From positions 1 through 36,038 of the forward strand of contig JARQWU010000087.1 in NCBI GenBank assembly GCA_040182905.1: a stretch of 36,038 nucleotides of DNA, in the 5' to 3' direction. Origin of the DNA: Barthelona sp. PAP020. Taxonomy: Eukaryota > Metamonada: BaSk clade. Below, in pieces: positions 20,401 through 28,916 of the stretch. The position numbers and the translations under genes were made by a program. Position 1 is the first letter of the stretch. Each line of letters opens with the position of its first letter. The notes beneath the pieces were generated by a model. That model saw only the letters and a program-made list of their open reading frames with translations. It made no database searches and was not told the origin of the DNA.

Positions 20401-21043
20401 TTGTTGCAATCACTGTTAATTGGTCAGACAAATATAAACCAGCCATGATATCAGTAGTATGTGTTTTGTCTTGAGAATGAACATTCAAGGTTCTCTCATT
20501 ATCAATATACTTTAAAGTATATAACAACCCGTTTGTTCCAATCAAATTAATGATCCTTTGAGGTGATGGTGACCAAAAAGCATTGATGAAAGATTGATTA
20601 TTCTCACATAAGGATGAAATTTGTGCAACAACATCCTTCCTTTCACGATTTAAAAAGTACACATTGTTTGAAGGTGCTGAAGTTAATACAATAATATACA
20701 TATCATCATTTGAAAAGGACATTGATATTACATCAGATTTTGCAATATCTTTTAATACATATGCTCTTAACTTTCGATGATTTTGCAAATAATACAAAGA
20801 AATATTGGTTATTTGAGTGGTTTTTGATTTTTCTGCAACAACTAAATATTTTCCATTGGGTGAAATGGCAATTGCGGATATTTCATCAGTATCCTCTGTC
20901 ATAGATATAATTTTTTGTTCATATGTCTCTAAATTTAGGTGTACAATTGATAAACCAACAGTATACAATATGGAAGAATCAGAAACTACTTGAATTCCTC
21001 CAGATCGTATTAAACTTAACCCCAGAAGTTGTCGCAAAGTCAT
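17489..21043 (-). CDS. CFAP57: CFAP57 (WDR65), ciliary dynein-associated WD40/coiled-coil protein
   Basis: The 1184-residue protein matches CFAP57, an axonemal protein implicated in assembly of a subset of inner dynein arms. Residues 1 to about 640 form WD40 propellers, with typical strands such as EISAIAISPNGKYLVVAEK and VKAVSWNEDDLSLTSVGLDG. HPCGHYMAIGFGDKLRIYAI is nearly the human [20 protein letters not shown]. Residues about 680-1165 are continuous coiled coil. Within it, ELKKQNRTLEKFKYVFDHKI with KKLKSEIDPK aligns directly with human [20 protein letters not shown] and KELKKQIEPR. The protein ends in EKLPSLDQ, recalling the LPSL near the human C-terminus. Length agrees with the family. 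The start is the only upstream ATG in frame and gives a complete first propeller. It lies upstream of the DEAD-box gene on the same strand, about 200 bp away. Confidence 0.92.
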   Translation of the reverse strand: MTLRQLLGLSLIRSGGIQVVSDSSILYTVGLSIVHLNLETYEQKIISMTEDTDEISAIAISPNGKYLVVAEKSKTTQITNISLYYLQNHRKLRAYVLKDIAKSDVISMSFSNDDMYIIVLTSAPSNNVYFLNRERKDVVAQISSLCENNQSFINAFWSPSPQRIINLIGTNGLLYTLKYIDNERTLNVHSQDKTHTTDIMAGLYLSDQLTVIATNKQLIFTRGNTVIRTVPYSYDSKILDILGVNNGFVVVYEDGFCDLYQTDHLDPSFVDPNTFEKIATSNIGVENGSQIACAVVANPESCLLYVISNTRQLLSINFSELNDGIIPAKILLHRFANEKIRDAAISSRRSIVALVTAASTENSMSSIFIYNYVSGELEYFEEFPEEVYSCSLHPCGHYMAIGFGDKLRIYAIIHESLKELSSFPIKKAQAVEFSTGGQLIAVGHSNNISIISFTSAAVLTVLRAHSSRVKAVSWNEDDLSLTSVGLDGGVYSWNLQTCQRNAENVSQNCKYHCVARPKRNQRTVFASGSDCLIKAITGPSIAGLADLTETGRNVLSLAVDNDARVLIAGLDHGEICTYQLPLPQRGGSRPTSMRKYHKEAVVFLAVTSDGNGLISVSADGLIGLHDELIGNTPFKRSVESLPDEVLLTRGQIEELDNDSQELKRTLDNNQTHYNHSLVTLRKQYETEIIEIEMNKENELDTLRTRIKQLQEKRSKMIRENSESLSALEEKNQNELDSLLESFNAQLADDANKFEQLTVEFERKKKLQTEKKRDLQEGNSKSLDETRNQHKLQIHEDTLQLNNYKQENILAEQAYKIAMLQMQEDFDIERAKVDETEKKKLEEASSILGQLRAENSMQEKNNITKEKSHQESVAEKKNLEDTNRTLRNRQEALEKKKLSCKQTIEKLDGGIGMRENKISELKKQNRTLEKFKYVFDHKIKKLKSEIDPKIHQIDIMNEKIERIDSQLEEYHKKNFDLTNILESLREKYANIQKDSQMKASDSEKIKSQILRLKSKIHSVIQKENDPVILADKLNRLIPVNGLEKMRLNTTLEDNKTQVFEDENMEKNMEQEHINQVHHLKKQIQIASKALNEAENSIRDEYSNLISDNMSLISEIRSLREDLVQPINNFEIEKQRHAEVYQELAMQDAEITKLQNRFEELEKMAELSNVRTGRPMAKEKLPSLDQ

Positions 21044-21134
21044 TTTAATTGAAGGTTAATGCTTGAAAATTCAAAAAACAAAAGTTATTTTTTTATTTTT
21101 TTAATGTCAAAAAATTAATCAATTTCTCAAGATT

Positions 21135-21938
21135 TTAACGCATTGGCGTTTGAAGGTCTACATTTTTCATGTCAAAATGTGCTGGACTTTCTAAATAAGC
21201 CAACGCGTCTGTTACATATCCTTGCAAAGGTTGACGAGTAAACGGATCTCTACCATCTTGTTGATATATTAAACGAGCACAATCATTACACACATGTAAT
21301 TTTGAAGGAAGAAGGAGAGCTTTTTTTTCATTTGACAAACAGATTGGGCACAGTCTTCCTTTTGATCTTTGTTGCAAGTATTTTTGCACATGAATCAGTT
21401 GTTGTTTCAATTCTCTGAATTTTTTGAGAATTTCTTGATGGTTGGTCTTGAGGCTGTTTATTTCATCCACCAACAAGTCATCTGGACAGTTATTGTCCAA
21501 TTTTAACAGCTTTTTAATTTGGCTTGTAACTTTTGTTTTTTGTATATTATTTGCTTCATTATTATTGTTTCTTTCATTGATGTTATTTCTTTCAATATTG
21601 AGATTTCTTTTGTTGATGTTATTTCTTTCATTCTTGTTCTTTTCATGTATTTCTGCTTTGACAACTTGTAATTCGAATTCCAATTGTTGAATTTTTCTTT
21701 CTTGTTGTTTGATTTTGTTGTTTTGATTGTATATGGAAGTTTGGCATTCATTATTATTTTGATGAAGCTTTTGATTTTGTAAATGCACACGTTTTTTTTC
21801 TTCTTGAAGGTTTGTATAAGCAGAATTTTCTTTCATTCTTTCCCTTTCCAAAGAGTTGACCAACCTTTCTAATTGTTTTATTGCAGCATTTGAATTTGTT
21901 CCAATAATTCCTGCAAGTTCAGTTTTCAATGAATTCAT
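21135..21938 (-). CDS. coiled-coil protein with C-terminal RING/U-box-like motif
   Basis: The 267-residue protein is coiled coil over about 15-100, has an Asn-rich repetitive stretch (about 100-132, RNNINERNNNNEANN), a second helix, and a zinc-finger-like end from C197. That end reads CPICLSNEKKALLLPSKLHV, then CNDCARLI, then DPFTRQPLQGY. The first half is RING-like (C-x2-C, then H-x-C-x2-C), but the last cysteine pair is replaced by DPFTRQPL, which resembles the end of a U-box. It may be an E3 ubiquitin ligase, though metal binding would be incomplete. It is separated from the CFAP57 start by 91 bp and faces the MED11-like gene divergently. I cannot name an orthologue. Confidence 0.7.
   Translation of the reverse strand: MNSLKTELAGIIGTNSNAAIKQLERLVNSLERERMKENSAYTNLQEEKKRVHLQNQKLHQNNNECQTSIYNQNNKIKQQERKIQQLEFELQVVKAEIHEKNKNERNNINKRNLNIERNNINERNNNNEANNIQKTKVTSQIKKLLKLDNNCPDDLLVDEINSLKTNHQEILKKFRELKQQLIHVQKYLQQRSKGRLCPICLSNEKKALLLPSKLHVCNDCARLIYQQDGRDPFTRQPLQGYVTDALAYLESPAHFDMKNVDLQTPMR
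21555..21645 (-). repeat. degenerate repeats coding the Asn-rich tract
   Basis: Units like ATTTCTTTCATTGATGTT recur several times (read on the plus strand) and encode the ERNNIN/KRNLNI-type repeats of the RING-like protein. The copies have diverged, and the frame is maintained. Replication slippage is the likely origin. Confidence 0.5.
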
Positions 21939-22033
21939 AAAATCAAAAATGAATTTTGCAGGCAGTTCCTTAATTTTTTTTTTGATTTTTCTTTTGTTTC
22001 CATTTTGATTTTTGCCTTTTTTAATTTCTTTTT

Positions 22034-22363
22034 ATGAGTAAAATCAAAAAATCGGAGGAATTAATTGAAAGAATTAATCGTTGTGAAAAAAATGTCTTTG
22101 AATTGTTAGATTTGTTTGAATTAACCACTGAAGCATTGGCTGATTATGATATAGAAAAAAATGAAAATGTTATTGACTATGCACGAGATTTTAGAAAAAT
22201 TATGGATACTTTGAAAATTGAGTTGAATAGCGTTGTGAATGAAATACAAAATCCATCATTACAAACACGAAATAGTGATGAAAATATTCTTAAATTTTAT
22301 GAACATATAGTTGAAGATGAGTATGACTTTAAGAATGAGAATAATGATTCAATGCAACAATGA
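22034..22363 (+). CDS. small helical protein, possibly Mediator subunit MED11
   Basis: The 109-residue acidic protein is predicted to be two helices (about 5-35 and 45-70) with a disordered acidic tail. The pattern ELIERINRCEKNVFELLDLF, an N-x-N linker, then ARDFRKIMDTLKIELNSVVN resembles MED11, a small Mediator head subunit that heterodimerises with MED22. Compare human LRALEDIEREIGAILQNAG and the following helix TASVQHVEAELSAQIRYL. Length also fits (human 117). The similarity is mainly in heptad pattern and arrangement, so another small coiled-coil protein is possible. Its ATG follows a T-rich leader 95 bp from the divergent RING-like gene. Confidence 0.45.
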   Translation: MSKIKKSEELIERINRCEKNVFELLDLFELTTEALADYDIEKNENVIDYARDFRKIMDTLKIELNSVVNEIQNPSLQTRNSDENILKFYEHIVEDEYDFKNENNDSMQQ

Positions 22364-22431
22364 ACATCTTTTTGATTAATAAATTTATTTCATAGCGTCA
22401 CATTCCATGTGTAAATTTACTGTATGATTTC

Positions 22432-22445
22432 TTTTTTTTTTCATT
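22432..22445 (+). promoter_or_regulatory. T-run plus CATT, possible transcription start element
   Basis: Ten T followed by CATT lies about 55 bp before the MFS transporter ATG at 22501, in the same arrangement as before the HDAC and NEK genes. It might mark transcription initiation; no independent evidence is available in the sequence. Confidence 0.2.
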
Positions 22446-22500
22446 CGTTAGATTTTTGAATGATATTTTATATCTGAGTAATATTATCAGGAACAAAGCA

Positions 22501-23745
22501 ATGCCAGCTAAATTAAAAAAAAGTCTTTGGAAAAATGAATTGAAAACACTAACTGTTGTTCCTTCAGTGACTATTGTTCTATTAACATATGGTTATGGAA
22601 TTTTAAAGACATATATACCAGCTATTATAAAAAGGAGATTCAAAATTGATGATATTTCCTTATTTGGATATACCTATGTATTTTATGGATTAGCTCAATC
22701 GTTTGGAACTCAAATATTTGGTCATTATGCTTCAAAACACAGCGTGCATAAAGCTTTTTATTTGATAGGTCCAGGTTTAATTTTCTCATTTTTATTATTA
22801 GCTTTTGCTTGGAATGCAAAAGTTTTATTATTAGCTCGATTGATCATGGGATTTTTTTCATGTGTTACATCGCTTCTATATGGTTATGTTAGTTCTTACA
22901 ATTCTTATTCTCTTCGTAGTCAAGGAATGAGGTGGTTGGAATTAGGGACTATTTTTGTTAACTTAACAGGGCCTCTTTTGGGGATGCTGATGTTTGATTC
23001 GATCTTGGTTACATGTATCCCGGGAATACTTGCCATTGTTCTTCAAACATTTGGATTATTTATTTTTGAGTTTTTTTTACCAAATCAATCAGCAAAATCT
23101 TCAGTTTTTGCTTCCGAGGAGCTAATTTCATCTGCCGAATCAATTAAAGAAGATGAAGAGTTTGACGATAGGACTAAAGTTTCTTCCAACAAACCTTCAG
23201 ATAATAAAAAATCTCACAAAACAAAACATATATCAAATTCCAAAGTTTTTCCCCTGTTGATCACAATATGTGCGTTTCTCAATTCAGTTGGCTCAAAACA
23301 ATTTTTAACTCTTGTCTCTTATTACAAAGAATCAAAAGAAATAGCCATTATTTTCATGAGTGCAAGCGCATTTGCTGGAATAATTAATTTGGTGTTAGCA
23401 AAAGTTGAAATTGATTTAAAAGTACGTTATTCTCTTATTTCTTTGTTTTCATGTGTCTCTTTGTTAAGAATACAGACCTTTAATCCATTTGTTATTGGTT
23501 TTTTTCATAGTTTTGAATTAAGCATGTTTTCATCATGTGTGTCTTTTTTAATGTCTTTGGTTTGTCGCAAAGAAAAACGTGTTCATTGGGTTTCATCAAT
23601 AAAAACAGCAGAATCTATTGGAAGAATATTGGGACCTTTGTTCATTTCTTTGTTTCAAATATCTTTTGCTATTCATATTGGTACCATTTGTAATATTTTA
23701 AGTGGAATTATGTTTTTATATGTTTGTTTCAATCATAACAGTTGA
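22501..23745 (+). CDS. major facilitator superfamily transporter
   Basis: The 414-residue membrane protein has about 12 hydrophobic segments in two halves separated by a polar loop (about 200-245, rich in Ser, Lys, Glu). This is the standard MFS arrangement for secondary transporters. TM1 is near VPSVTIVLLTYGYGIL, TM2 near YTYVFYGLAQSFGTQI, and LLLARLIMGFFSC carries an ARxxxG pattern typical of TM4 in MFS proteins. The substrate cannot be inferred. I chose ATG 22501 (MPAKLKKSLW); the frame continues a little upstream, but only to a TTG. AATAAA follows the TGA stop within 10 bp. Confidence 0.72.
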   Translation: MPAKLKKSLWKNELKTLTVVPSVTIVLLTYGYGILKTYIPAIIKRRFKIDDISLFGYTYVFYGLAQSFGTQIFGHYASKHSVHKAFYLIGPGLIFSFLLLAFAWNAKVLLLARLIMGFFSCVTSLLYGYVSSYNSYSLRSQGMRWLELGTIFVNLTGPLLGMLMFDSILVTCIPGILAIVLQTFGLFIFEFFLPNQSAKSSVFASEELISSAESIKEDEEFDDRTKVSSNKPSDNKKSHKTKHISNSKVFPLLITICAFLNSVGSKQFLTLVSYYKESKEIAIIFMSASAFAGIINLVLAKVEIDLKVRYSLISLFSCVSLLRIQTFNPFVIGFFHSFELSMFSSCVSFLMSLVCRKEKRVHWVSSIKTAESIGRILGPLFISLFQISFAIHIGTICNILSGIMFLYVCFNHNS

Positions 23746-23956
23746 TTTTTGAATAAAGTAATTTCTATATTGAGTTTTTGTCATTTTCTGTCTTTCTTCA
23801 TATTATTTTTTAAGCACATTCAATCTTCAATATTTTTTTTTTGAAAAATTTCCAACAATACTTGATATTCTTATCATTTATTTTTGCAATGATATTATTG
23901 TGATATTAAAAAATGACTGTAAAAGAAGTGTTTCAATTCAATTTTTTTTTGGTTTG

Positions 23957-24973
23957 ATGAACTTTGATTGTATTTTATTCGAGGGAGATCATAACAATCA
24001 ATGGGTTGTTTTGTCGGATGTGAGCAATATTATGTTTGTGGAAAATGGTATTTTAATTGAATACGAAATTTCTTCTTCAACTGGCATTCAAACAATGAAT
24101 TTTGAATATAAAAAGACTAGATTTTTAAAATTAGATGGGAATAATGTTGGCATTTATTCTTCAAAGCGAGTTTATGCTGTTGCTTTTTCAAATGTAATTG
24201 AAACAAATTCTTTTATGAACGCTTTAATGGCGTATCAAAGTGACGACGTATCTGAAAAATCAATCAATCTGCGTCCCAAAACGTTTAAGACTGCAGATAA
24301 AATTAGTGAACTTAATTCCAAATTTAAGGAAGTTCACCAACTTTATCCTATTGAAACCAACCATAGTCTAATGAAGAGTTTTAAGCCAAAATTTACCGCT
24401 GAAAATATAGAAACAGAGCCAATAGTTACCTGTAATTTTTCTGTGTTTAAACCACCTTCTGAAGGTGAGTTTGAGAATATTGTAAAAAGAATAGAATACA
24501 CAAAAGCAGTGGAACAATATAAAAAAGAAGCATCTGATTTTAGAAAGAATTCTTCCAGTTATTCAGACAGTATTGTAGATTGGTTAATGTCTGGAAACAA
24601 TGCTGAGTATTTCTTACAAATATTTAACAACCAGGAGCTTGATTATGAAATATCACCCCCACCTATATCATCTTCTTTCAAATTTAAGTTGTCTAACAGG
24701 GAACCAAATACAGCCATGGAATCATCTATTGAGTATTTTGAACGTATGCAAAAGAAATTGAGAAGAAATGAGAAAAGGTTTATTGAATTGTTGAAAGCTT
24801 TTGTTATGGCTAAAAATAGGAAGTATCCAATGATGACTCCAAACACAGTAAGTTTTGCCTCTTATTCTTCTGAGTTACAAGAATCAAAAAAATACTTTGA
24901 TGATGTTGCAAAAGAGTTGAACATTAATTTGTCAGAAACAACACCTTTTACATATAAACTGCACAACCTTTAG
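23957..24973 (+). CDS. unknown protein with possible PH-like N-terminal domain
   Basis: The 338-residue soluble protein starts at the first in-frame ATG (MNFDCILFEG). The first 100 residues alternate short strands (NQWVVLSDVSNIMFVEN, RVYAVAFSNVIE) and end in a helix (SFMNALMAYQ), a pattern compatible with a PH-like domain. The middle is polar and probably disordered, and a helix near 260-285 (FERMQKKLRRNEKRFIELLK) may be coiled coil. I do not recognise a family. An upstream ATG at 23913 begins a frame that would join this one if the nine-T run at 23942-23950 were one base longer. The stop lies 17 bp from the NEK start codon. Confidence 0.65.
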   Translation: MNFDCILFEGDHNNQWVVLSDVSNIMFVENGILIEYEISSSTGIQTMNFEYKKTRFLKLDGNNVGIYSSKRVYAVAFSNVIETNSFMNALMAYQSDDVSEKSINLRPKTFKTADKISELNSKFKEVHQLYPIETNHSLMKSFKPKFTAENIETEPIVTCNFSVFKPPSEGEFENIVKRIEYTKAVEQYKKEASDFRKNSSSYSDSIVDWLMSGNNAEYFLQIFNNQELDYEISPPPISSSFKFKLSNREPNTAMESSIEYFERMQKKLRRNEKRFIELLKAFVMAKNRKYPMMTPNTVSFASYSSELQESKKYFDDVAKELNINLSETTPFTYKLHNL

Positions 24974-24990
24974 TTTTTTTTTTTTTCATA
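24974..24990 (+). promoter_or_regulatory. 17-bp intergenic gap of thirteen T plus CATA
   Basis: The whole space between the TAG of the unknown gene and the ATG of the NEK kinase is thirteen T followed by CATA. If the NEK gene has its own transcript, its initiator must be in this element or inside the upstream coding region, leaving a leader of only a few bases. T-run plus CAT also lies near the HDAC and MFS genes. Confidence 0.35.
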
Positions 24991-27900
24991 ATGTCTTCTT
25001 GGTCACTGGATGACTATGAAGTGATATCACTTTTAGGAAGTGGTTCATACGGAAGAGTTCAGAAAGTTATGCGGAAAAAAGACAGGAAAATTTTTGCATG
25101 TAAGGAGATCCATTATGCATCCATGAGTGAAAGAGAAAAGCAATTCTTGGTCAGTGAAGTCAATATATTGAAAGGGTTGGATCATGCAAATATTGTCAGA
25201 TATGTGGATAAAATTGTTGTAAAAGAAGAAGATAAAATTTATATTGTGATGGAATACTGTGATGGTGGAGATCTGTCCAAAATAATAAAGGGTTGTCAAA
25301 TGAAGAAGACATTTTTGGAAGAAAATGTCATTTGGAATATATTTTCGCAGTTGGTTTTAGCTTTGAATGTTTGTCATTCTTCTCCTTCAGGTGCTGTTTT
25401 GCATCGTGATATCAAACCTGGTAATATTTTTTTGACCACCACAAATCTCACGAAATTGGGTGATTTTGGTGTCAGCAGAACATTGAATGATCGTAGTGTT
25501 GCCAGAACAATGGTTGGAACTCCCATATATATGTCACCAGAACAAATGAATGGTGCTCCATATGATACGAAATCTGATATATGGGCATTGGGTTGTGTTT
25601 TGTATGAAATGTGCACATTAAAACCTCCATTTATGGCTAATAATCAGGTTGCTCTTGCTTTAAAGATTCAATCGGGAAAGTATGCTCCCATTGCACCCAA
25701 TCAAGGATATTCAGTGGATTTAATTAATTTGGTTGAAATGATGCTTTCATTTTCGGCAAAAGATCGTCCAGATATCAAATTTCTTATGGATTATCCTCCT
25801 ATTTCTGCTATTATTCATTCTAAAGCTAATCAGGGAAATACCAACCCTAATACCACACAGGCTATCTCATCTAGTGATGTTTTTGATGCCGCAGCATTGG
25901 GAGATGTTGAAGTGCTGAAAAGAGTTATCGTTTGGTGTGACCAAGATATTAACGTTCATGATGCACAGGGAAATACTGCATTGCATATATGCGCTTTGCT
26001 CGGACACAAAGATGCCGTGGAATTTCTTTTATCTTGTGATGCTTCTTTTGAGATAAAGAATGCGTTTGGAAAAACTCCTTTTTATGTTTCTATGGAGGAA
26101 AACCATTTGGAAATAGCAGCGATTTTATCCAATATTGGTGCTGATGTAAATACATGTTCGCTTGTTGGAAGTACATGTTTGGGTGATGCTGTTTCAAAAG
26201 GTAATCTTGAGCATGTAAAATTTTTATATGAACATGGAGCAGATCTTAATCTCAGGCATATTGATGGAAGGACTCCTCTTTACTCTGCTGTGAGAGAACG
26301 ACATTTCCCAATAACCACTTTTTTGATTGAAAAGGGGGTTAATATTGATATTGAGAATGAAGATGGCCAAACTGCTCTTTTTGCAGCTGTTATCAATGAT
26401 GACCTCGAAACGCTTCGATTCCTAATAGGAAGAGGATCTAAAACCACTCACAAAGACAAAAATGAAAACACTATTTTGTTTTTACCGGATATTTCTCCAC
26501 AAATTTTGCGTTTTGTTCTTCTACAAGGGGCAAAACTTGATGTGGTTAATCGTTATGGAATGACCCCATTCACTTTTGCCCTTAGAAACTGTAATCTTGA
26601 AACAGCCTGTGTTTTGGCTGATTTTGGAGCTCAAGTTACATCAGCTGTTCTTTGTTCATTGGCACTAGACATTTGTTCGGATGTTGCTTTTTTGGAAAAC
26701 GAACTTTGTCAATGTTTGGAATATATGCACGGGTTAGGATTTGATGTTAATATTGTTGACACAAATGGTGTTTCCTTGTTTGAGCATTCTATTTTAGCAT
26801 GGCATCCAAACGCTGTTCGTTTATTACTTGAAAAAGGATTAGACATATCTGTTGAAAAAATTGATAATGTGCTCATTCGTGTTTGTTTGTCAGATGTTAA
26901 TGTAGACGATGATATTTCTCGCAGAAAAAGAGAGACAGCGTCTTTTCTTCTTAATGAACTAGGGGCCAATTCAAACATATTGTTTGATGGATTTTCGTCT
27001 CTCTTCCATTCAATCAGAACAGGAAATTTAAGCGTAGCTGAAGTTTTGTTGGATAATGGCATGAGTTTGAATGATGAAGCTGCAAATCTATTATTGTTTG
27101 ATTTAGTAACACGTGATAATGTTGATGTTAAAAATAGACAAAGATTATGTGATACTATTGAGTTTTTAACCCTTTTGGTTGGTGTTAATTTGGAAACACG
27201 TGATAATCTTGGACTTAGCCCCTTTGATTGTGCTATACTTGCTCACAACATTGATATTGCACAAATTTTACTTCAAGCAGGGGCTCAATTGCCTATGGGT
27301 CAAGCCGATTGGTTGGCTGTAAATGTTGTTGGTCAAGATTGGGTTGATCAAAAGGCTGGAGTTGATACATTGCGATTTTTGATCACTAAATGTGGAGCTA
27401 GCCCTGATGCTATGAATGAAGAATCTATGAGCCTTTTAGAGATGTGTGTTTTCCGTGATAAAATTGATGCAATTATTTGTCTTTTGGAACAAAATACTAC
27501 TATTGATATTGATGCAATTTATATCTTGATTTATGGCCTGTTAACGGATTCAAATCCGGATAAGCATTGCGAAATGATACGTTGGTTGCTTGTTGAACTT
27601 GAAATTGATGTTGCTTATCAAATTGATGGACAATATTGGTTTGATATTGCTGCAAATGCTGGCGCGTTAGAAGTGTGCCTTATGCTTGAGCAGTTAAATG
27701 CCCCACAAGCAAGTGCTTCTGTTCTTCTTTTGTTGCATTCATTAGCAAATAAAGATTTGCTTGCAAACCAAATTCCATTGATAAACAGTATTTTGGAGAA
27801 AGTTGATGCGACGCAACCACTTCCCAATGAAACAGAACCACTTTTGGAAAAAGCCATACGCCATGGAAATCTTGCATTATGTGGGTGTTTAAGTACTGTC

Positions 27901-28557
27901 GATATTATTCCTCATGATAAGAAAGAGGCAACTCGTCTGTTGCATTTGGCTATTTCATCAGAAGAAGAAAACTTAGGTGTTTTGAGAGTGATCAATTGGC
28001 TTGTCAAAGAATTCAATGCATCTGTCGATGAAACCATTGTGGATGATCAAACTGGATTGCATATAGCTGTTTCGACTAGTTTAACAAAGATGAGATGGTT
28101 GATTGAAGAATTAGGTGCATCTCCCAACTGTGTTGATCCTCTTGGAAATACTCCATTGCATTTGGCAGTTGTTCAAGCAAAGGAAGATGCTGCTATATTC
28201 CTTGTTGAACATGGCGCTGATATCAACCAAACAAATAATTATGATATGTCTGCTTATTCAGTCAGTTCAAGTTCATTGAAAGGTAAATTAACGGTAGCTG
28301 CTGAAAAATATTTTCAAGAACAAAAATCTAAAAAAAGGTTGACTGAAAATACAACCCCTATTGAAATAAATCCTCATTTATTGGCTTATCAGACAAAATT
28401 GAAGGATTTTACAAAGAATGGCAGAATATCCGTTCAAAATAAAAGAGAATTGCGAAAATTATTGAAAGAACTTGATCTTTCACGTGATGATCATTTGAAT
28501 AGTTTGGCAGCCATCGGTTGGACTCAAGAAGATTACGAAGATGGCGAAAGATTGTAA
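24991..28557 (+). CDS. NEK-family Ser/Thr kinase fused to ankyrin repeats
   Basis: The 1188-residue protein begins with a NIMA-related kinase domain (about 8-270) and continues into a long ankyrin region (about 290-1090). Kinase signatures are complete: GSGSYGRV loop, K38 in FACKEI, HRDIKPGN with D140, DFGVS with D158, and GTPIYMSPEQ, so it should be active. The closest pattern is NEK2-like. Ankyrin units are clear near 325-480 (GNTALHICALLGHKDAVEFL, DGRTPLYSAVRERHFPITTF) and near 1045-1120 (GNTPLHLAVVQAKEDAAIFL); those between are degenerate. The last 80 residues (about 1110-1188) are charged helix. NEKs act in mitosis and ciliary length control, and NEK-ankyrin fusions are known from diplomonads. 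Its ATG follows the previous gene by 17 bp. Confidence 0.93.
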   Translation: MSSWSLDDYEVISLLGSGSYGRVQKVMRKKDRKIFACKEIHYASMSEREKQFLVSEVNILKGLDHANIVRYVDKIVVKEEDKIYIVMEYCDGGDLSKIIKGCQMKKTFLEENVIWNIFSQLVLALNVCHSSPSGAVLHRDIKPGNIFLTTTNLTKLGDFGVSRTLNDRSVARTMVGTPIYMSPEQMNGAPYDTKSDIWALGCVLYEMCTLKPPFMANNQVALALKIQSGKYAPIAPNQGYSVDLINLVEMMLSFSAKDRPDIKFLMDYPPISAIIHSKANQGNTNPNTTQAISSSDVFDAAALGDVEVLKRVIVWCDQDINVHDAQGNTALHICALLGHKDAVEFLLSCDASFEIKNAFGKTPFYVSMEENHLEIAAILSNIGADVNTCSLVGSTCLGDAVSKGNLEHVKFLYEHGADLNLRHIDGRTPLYSAVRERHFPITTFLIEKGVNIDIENEDGQTALFAAVINDDLETLRFLIGRGSKTTHKDKNENTILFLPDISPQILRFVLLQGAKLDVVNRYGMTPFTFALRNCNLETACVLADFGAQVTSAVLCSLALDICSDVAFLENELCQCLEYMHGLGFDVNIVDTNGVSLFEHSILAWHPNAVRLLLEKGLDISVEKIDNVLIRVCLSDVNVDDDISRRKRETASFLLNELGANSNILFDGFSSLFHSIRTGNLSVAEVLLDNGMSLNDEAANLLLFDLVTRDNVDVKNRQRLCDTIEFLTLLVGVNLETRDNLGLSPFDCAILAHNIDIAQILLQAGAQLPMGQADWLAVNVVGQDWVDQKAGVDTLRFLITKCGASPDAMNEESMSLLEMCVFRDKIDAIICLLEQNTTIDIDAIYILIYGLLTDSNPDKHCEMIRWLLVELEIDVAYQIDGQYWFDIAANAGALEVCLMLEQLNAPQASASVLLLLHSLANKDLLANQIPLINSILEKVDATQPLPNETEPLLEKAIRHGNLALCGCLSTVDIIPHDKKEATRLLHLAISSEEENLGVLRVINWLVKEFNASVDETIVDDQTGLHIAVSTSLTKMRWLIEELGASPNCVDPLGNTPLHLAVVQAKEDAAIFLVEHGADINQTNNYDMSAYSVSSSSLKGKLTVAAEKYFQEQKSKKRLTENTTPIEINPHLLAYQTKLKDFTKNGRISVQNKRELRKLLKELDLSRDDHLNSLAAIGWTQEDYEDGERL

Positions 28558-28916
28558 ATTTTATATTTATATTGTTTTTTGTCAATATTAAGCACATTTG
28601 ATATATATTTGAAACAACACTAGAAACTATGTTCTTTGAAAGGAAAGAATTTCCAAAATCTCTTTGCAAAACGTTAAATATAAGGATTTACCCTTATTAG
28701 TTATATTATATCTTTTTTATCACTGAAATAGGCATTTCTAAAAGGTTAATGAAAAAGGAAATAATCTTCCCTTTGAAAAAGATTTCTTGTGAATTTCATG
28801 TTTGCAAGGTGGAAGATTTGAAGTTTTTTGAACAAAGTAGGTGTTTGATAAAATTTATGGAGTTCTTTTTGAAATTGTTGTAGTGTCTTTTTTTAGCCAT
28901 TTAAAGAATTGTCATT
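28558..28916. other. intergenic region between NEK and calpain genes
   Basis: This 359-bp A+T-rich gap separates two plus-strand genes. It holds no convincing coding frame, RNA gene or tandem repeat. A seven-T run followed by AGCC at about 28889-28899 precedes the calpain ATG by about 20 bp. Confidence 0.45.
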
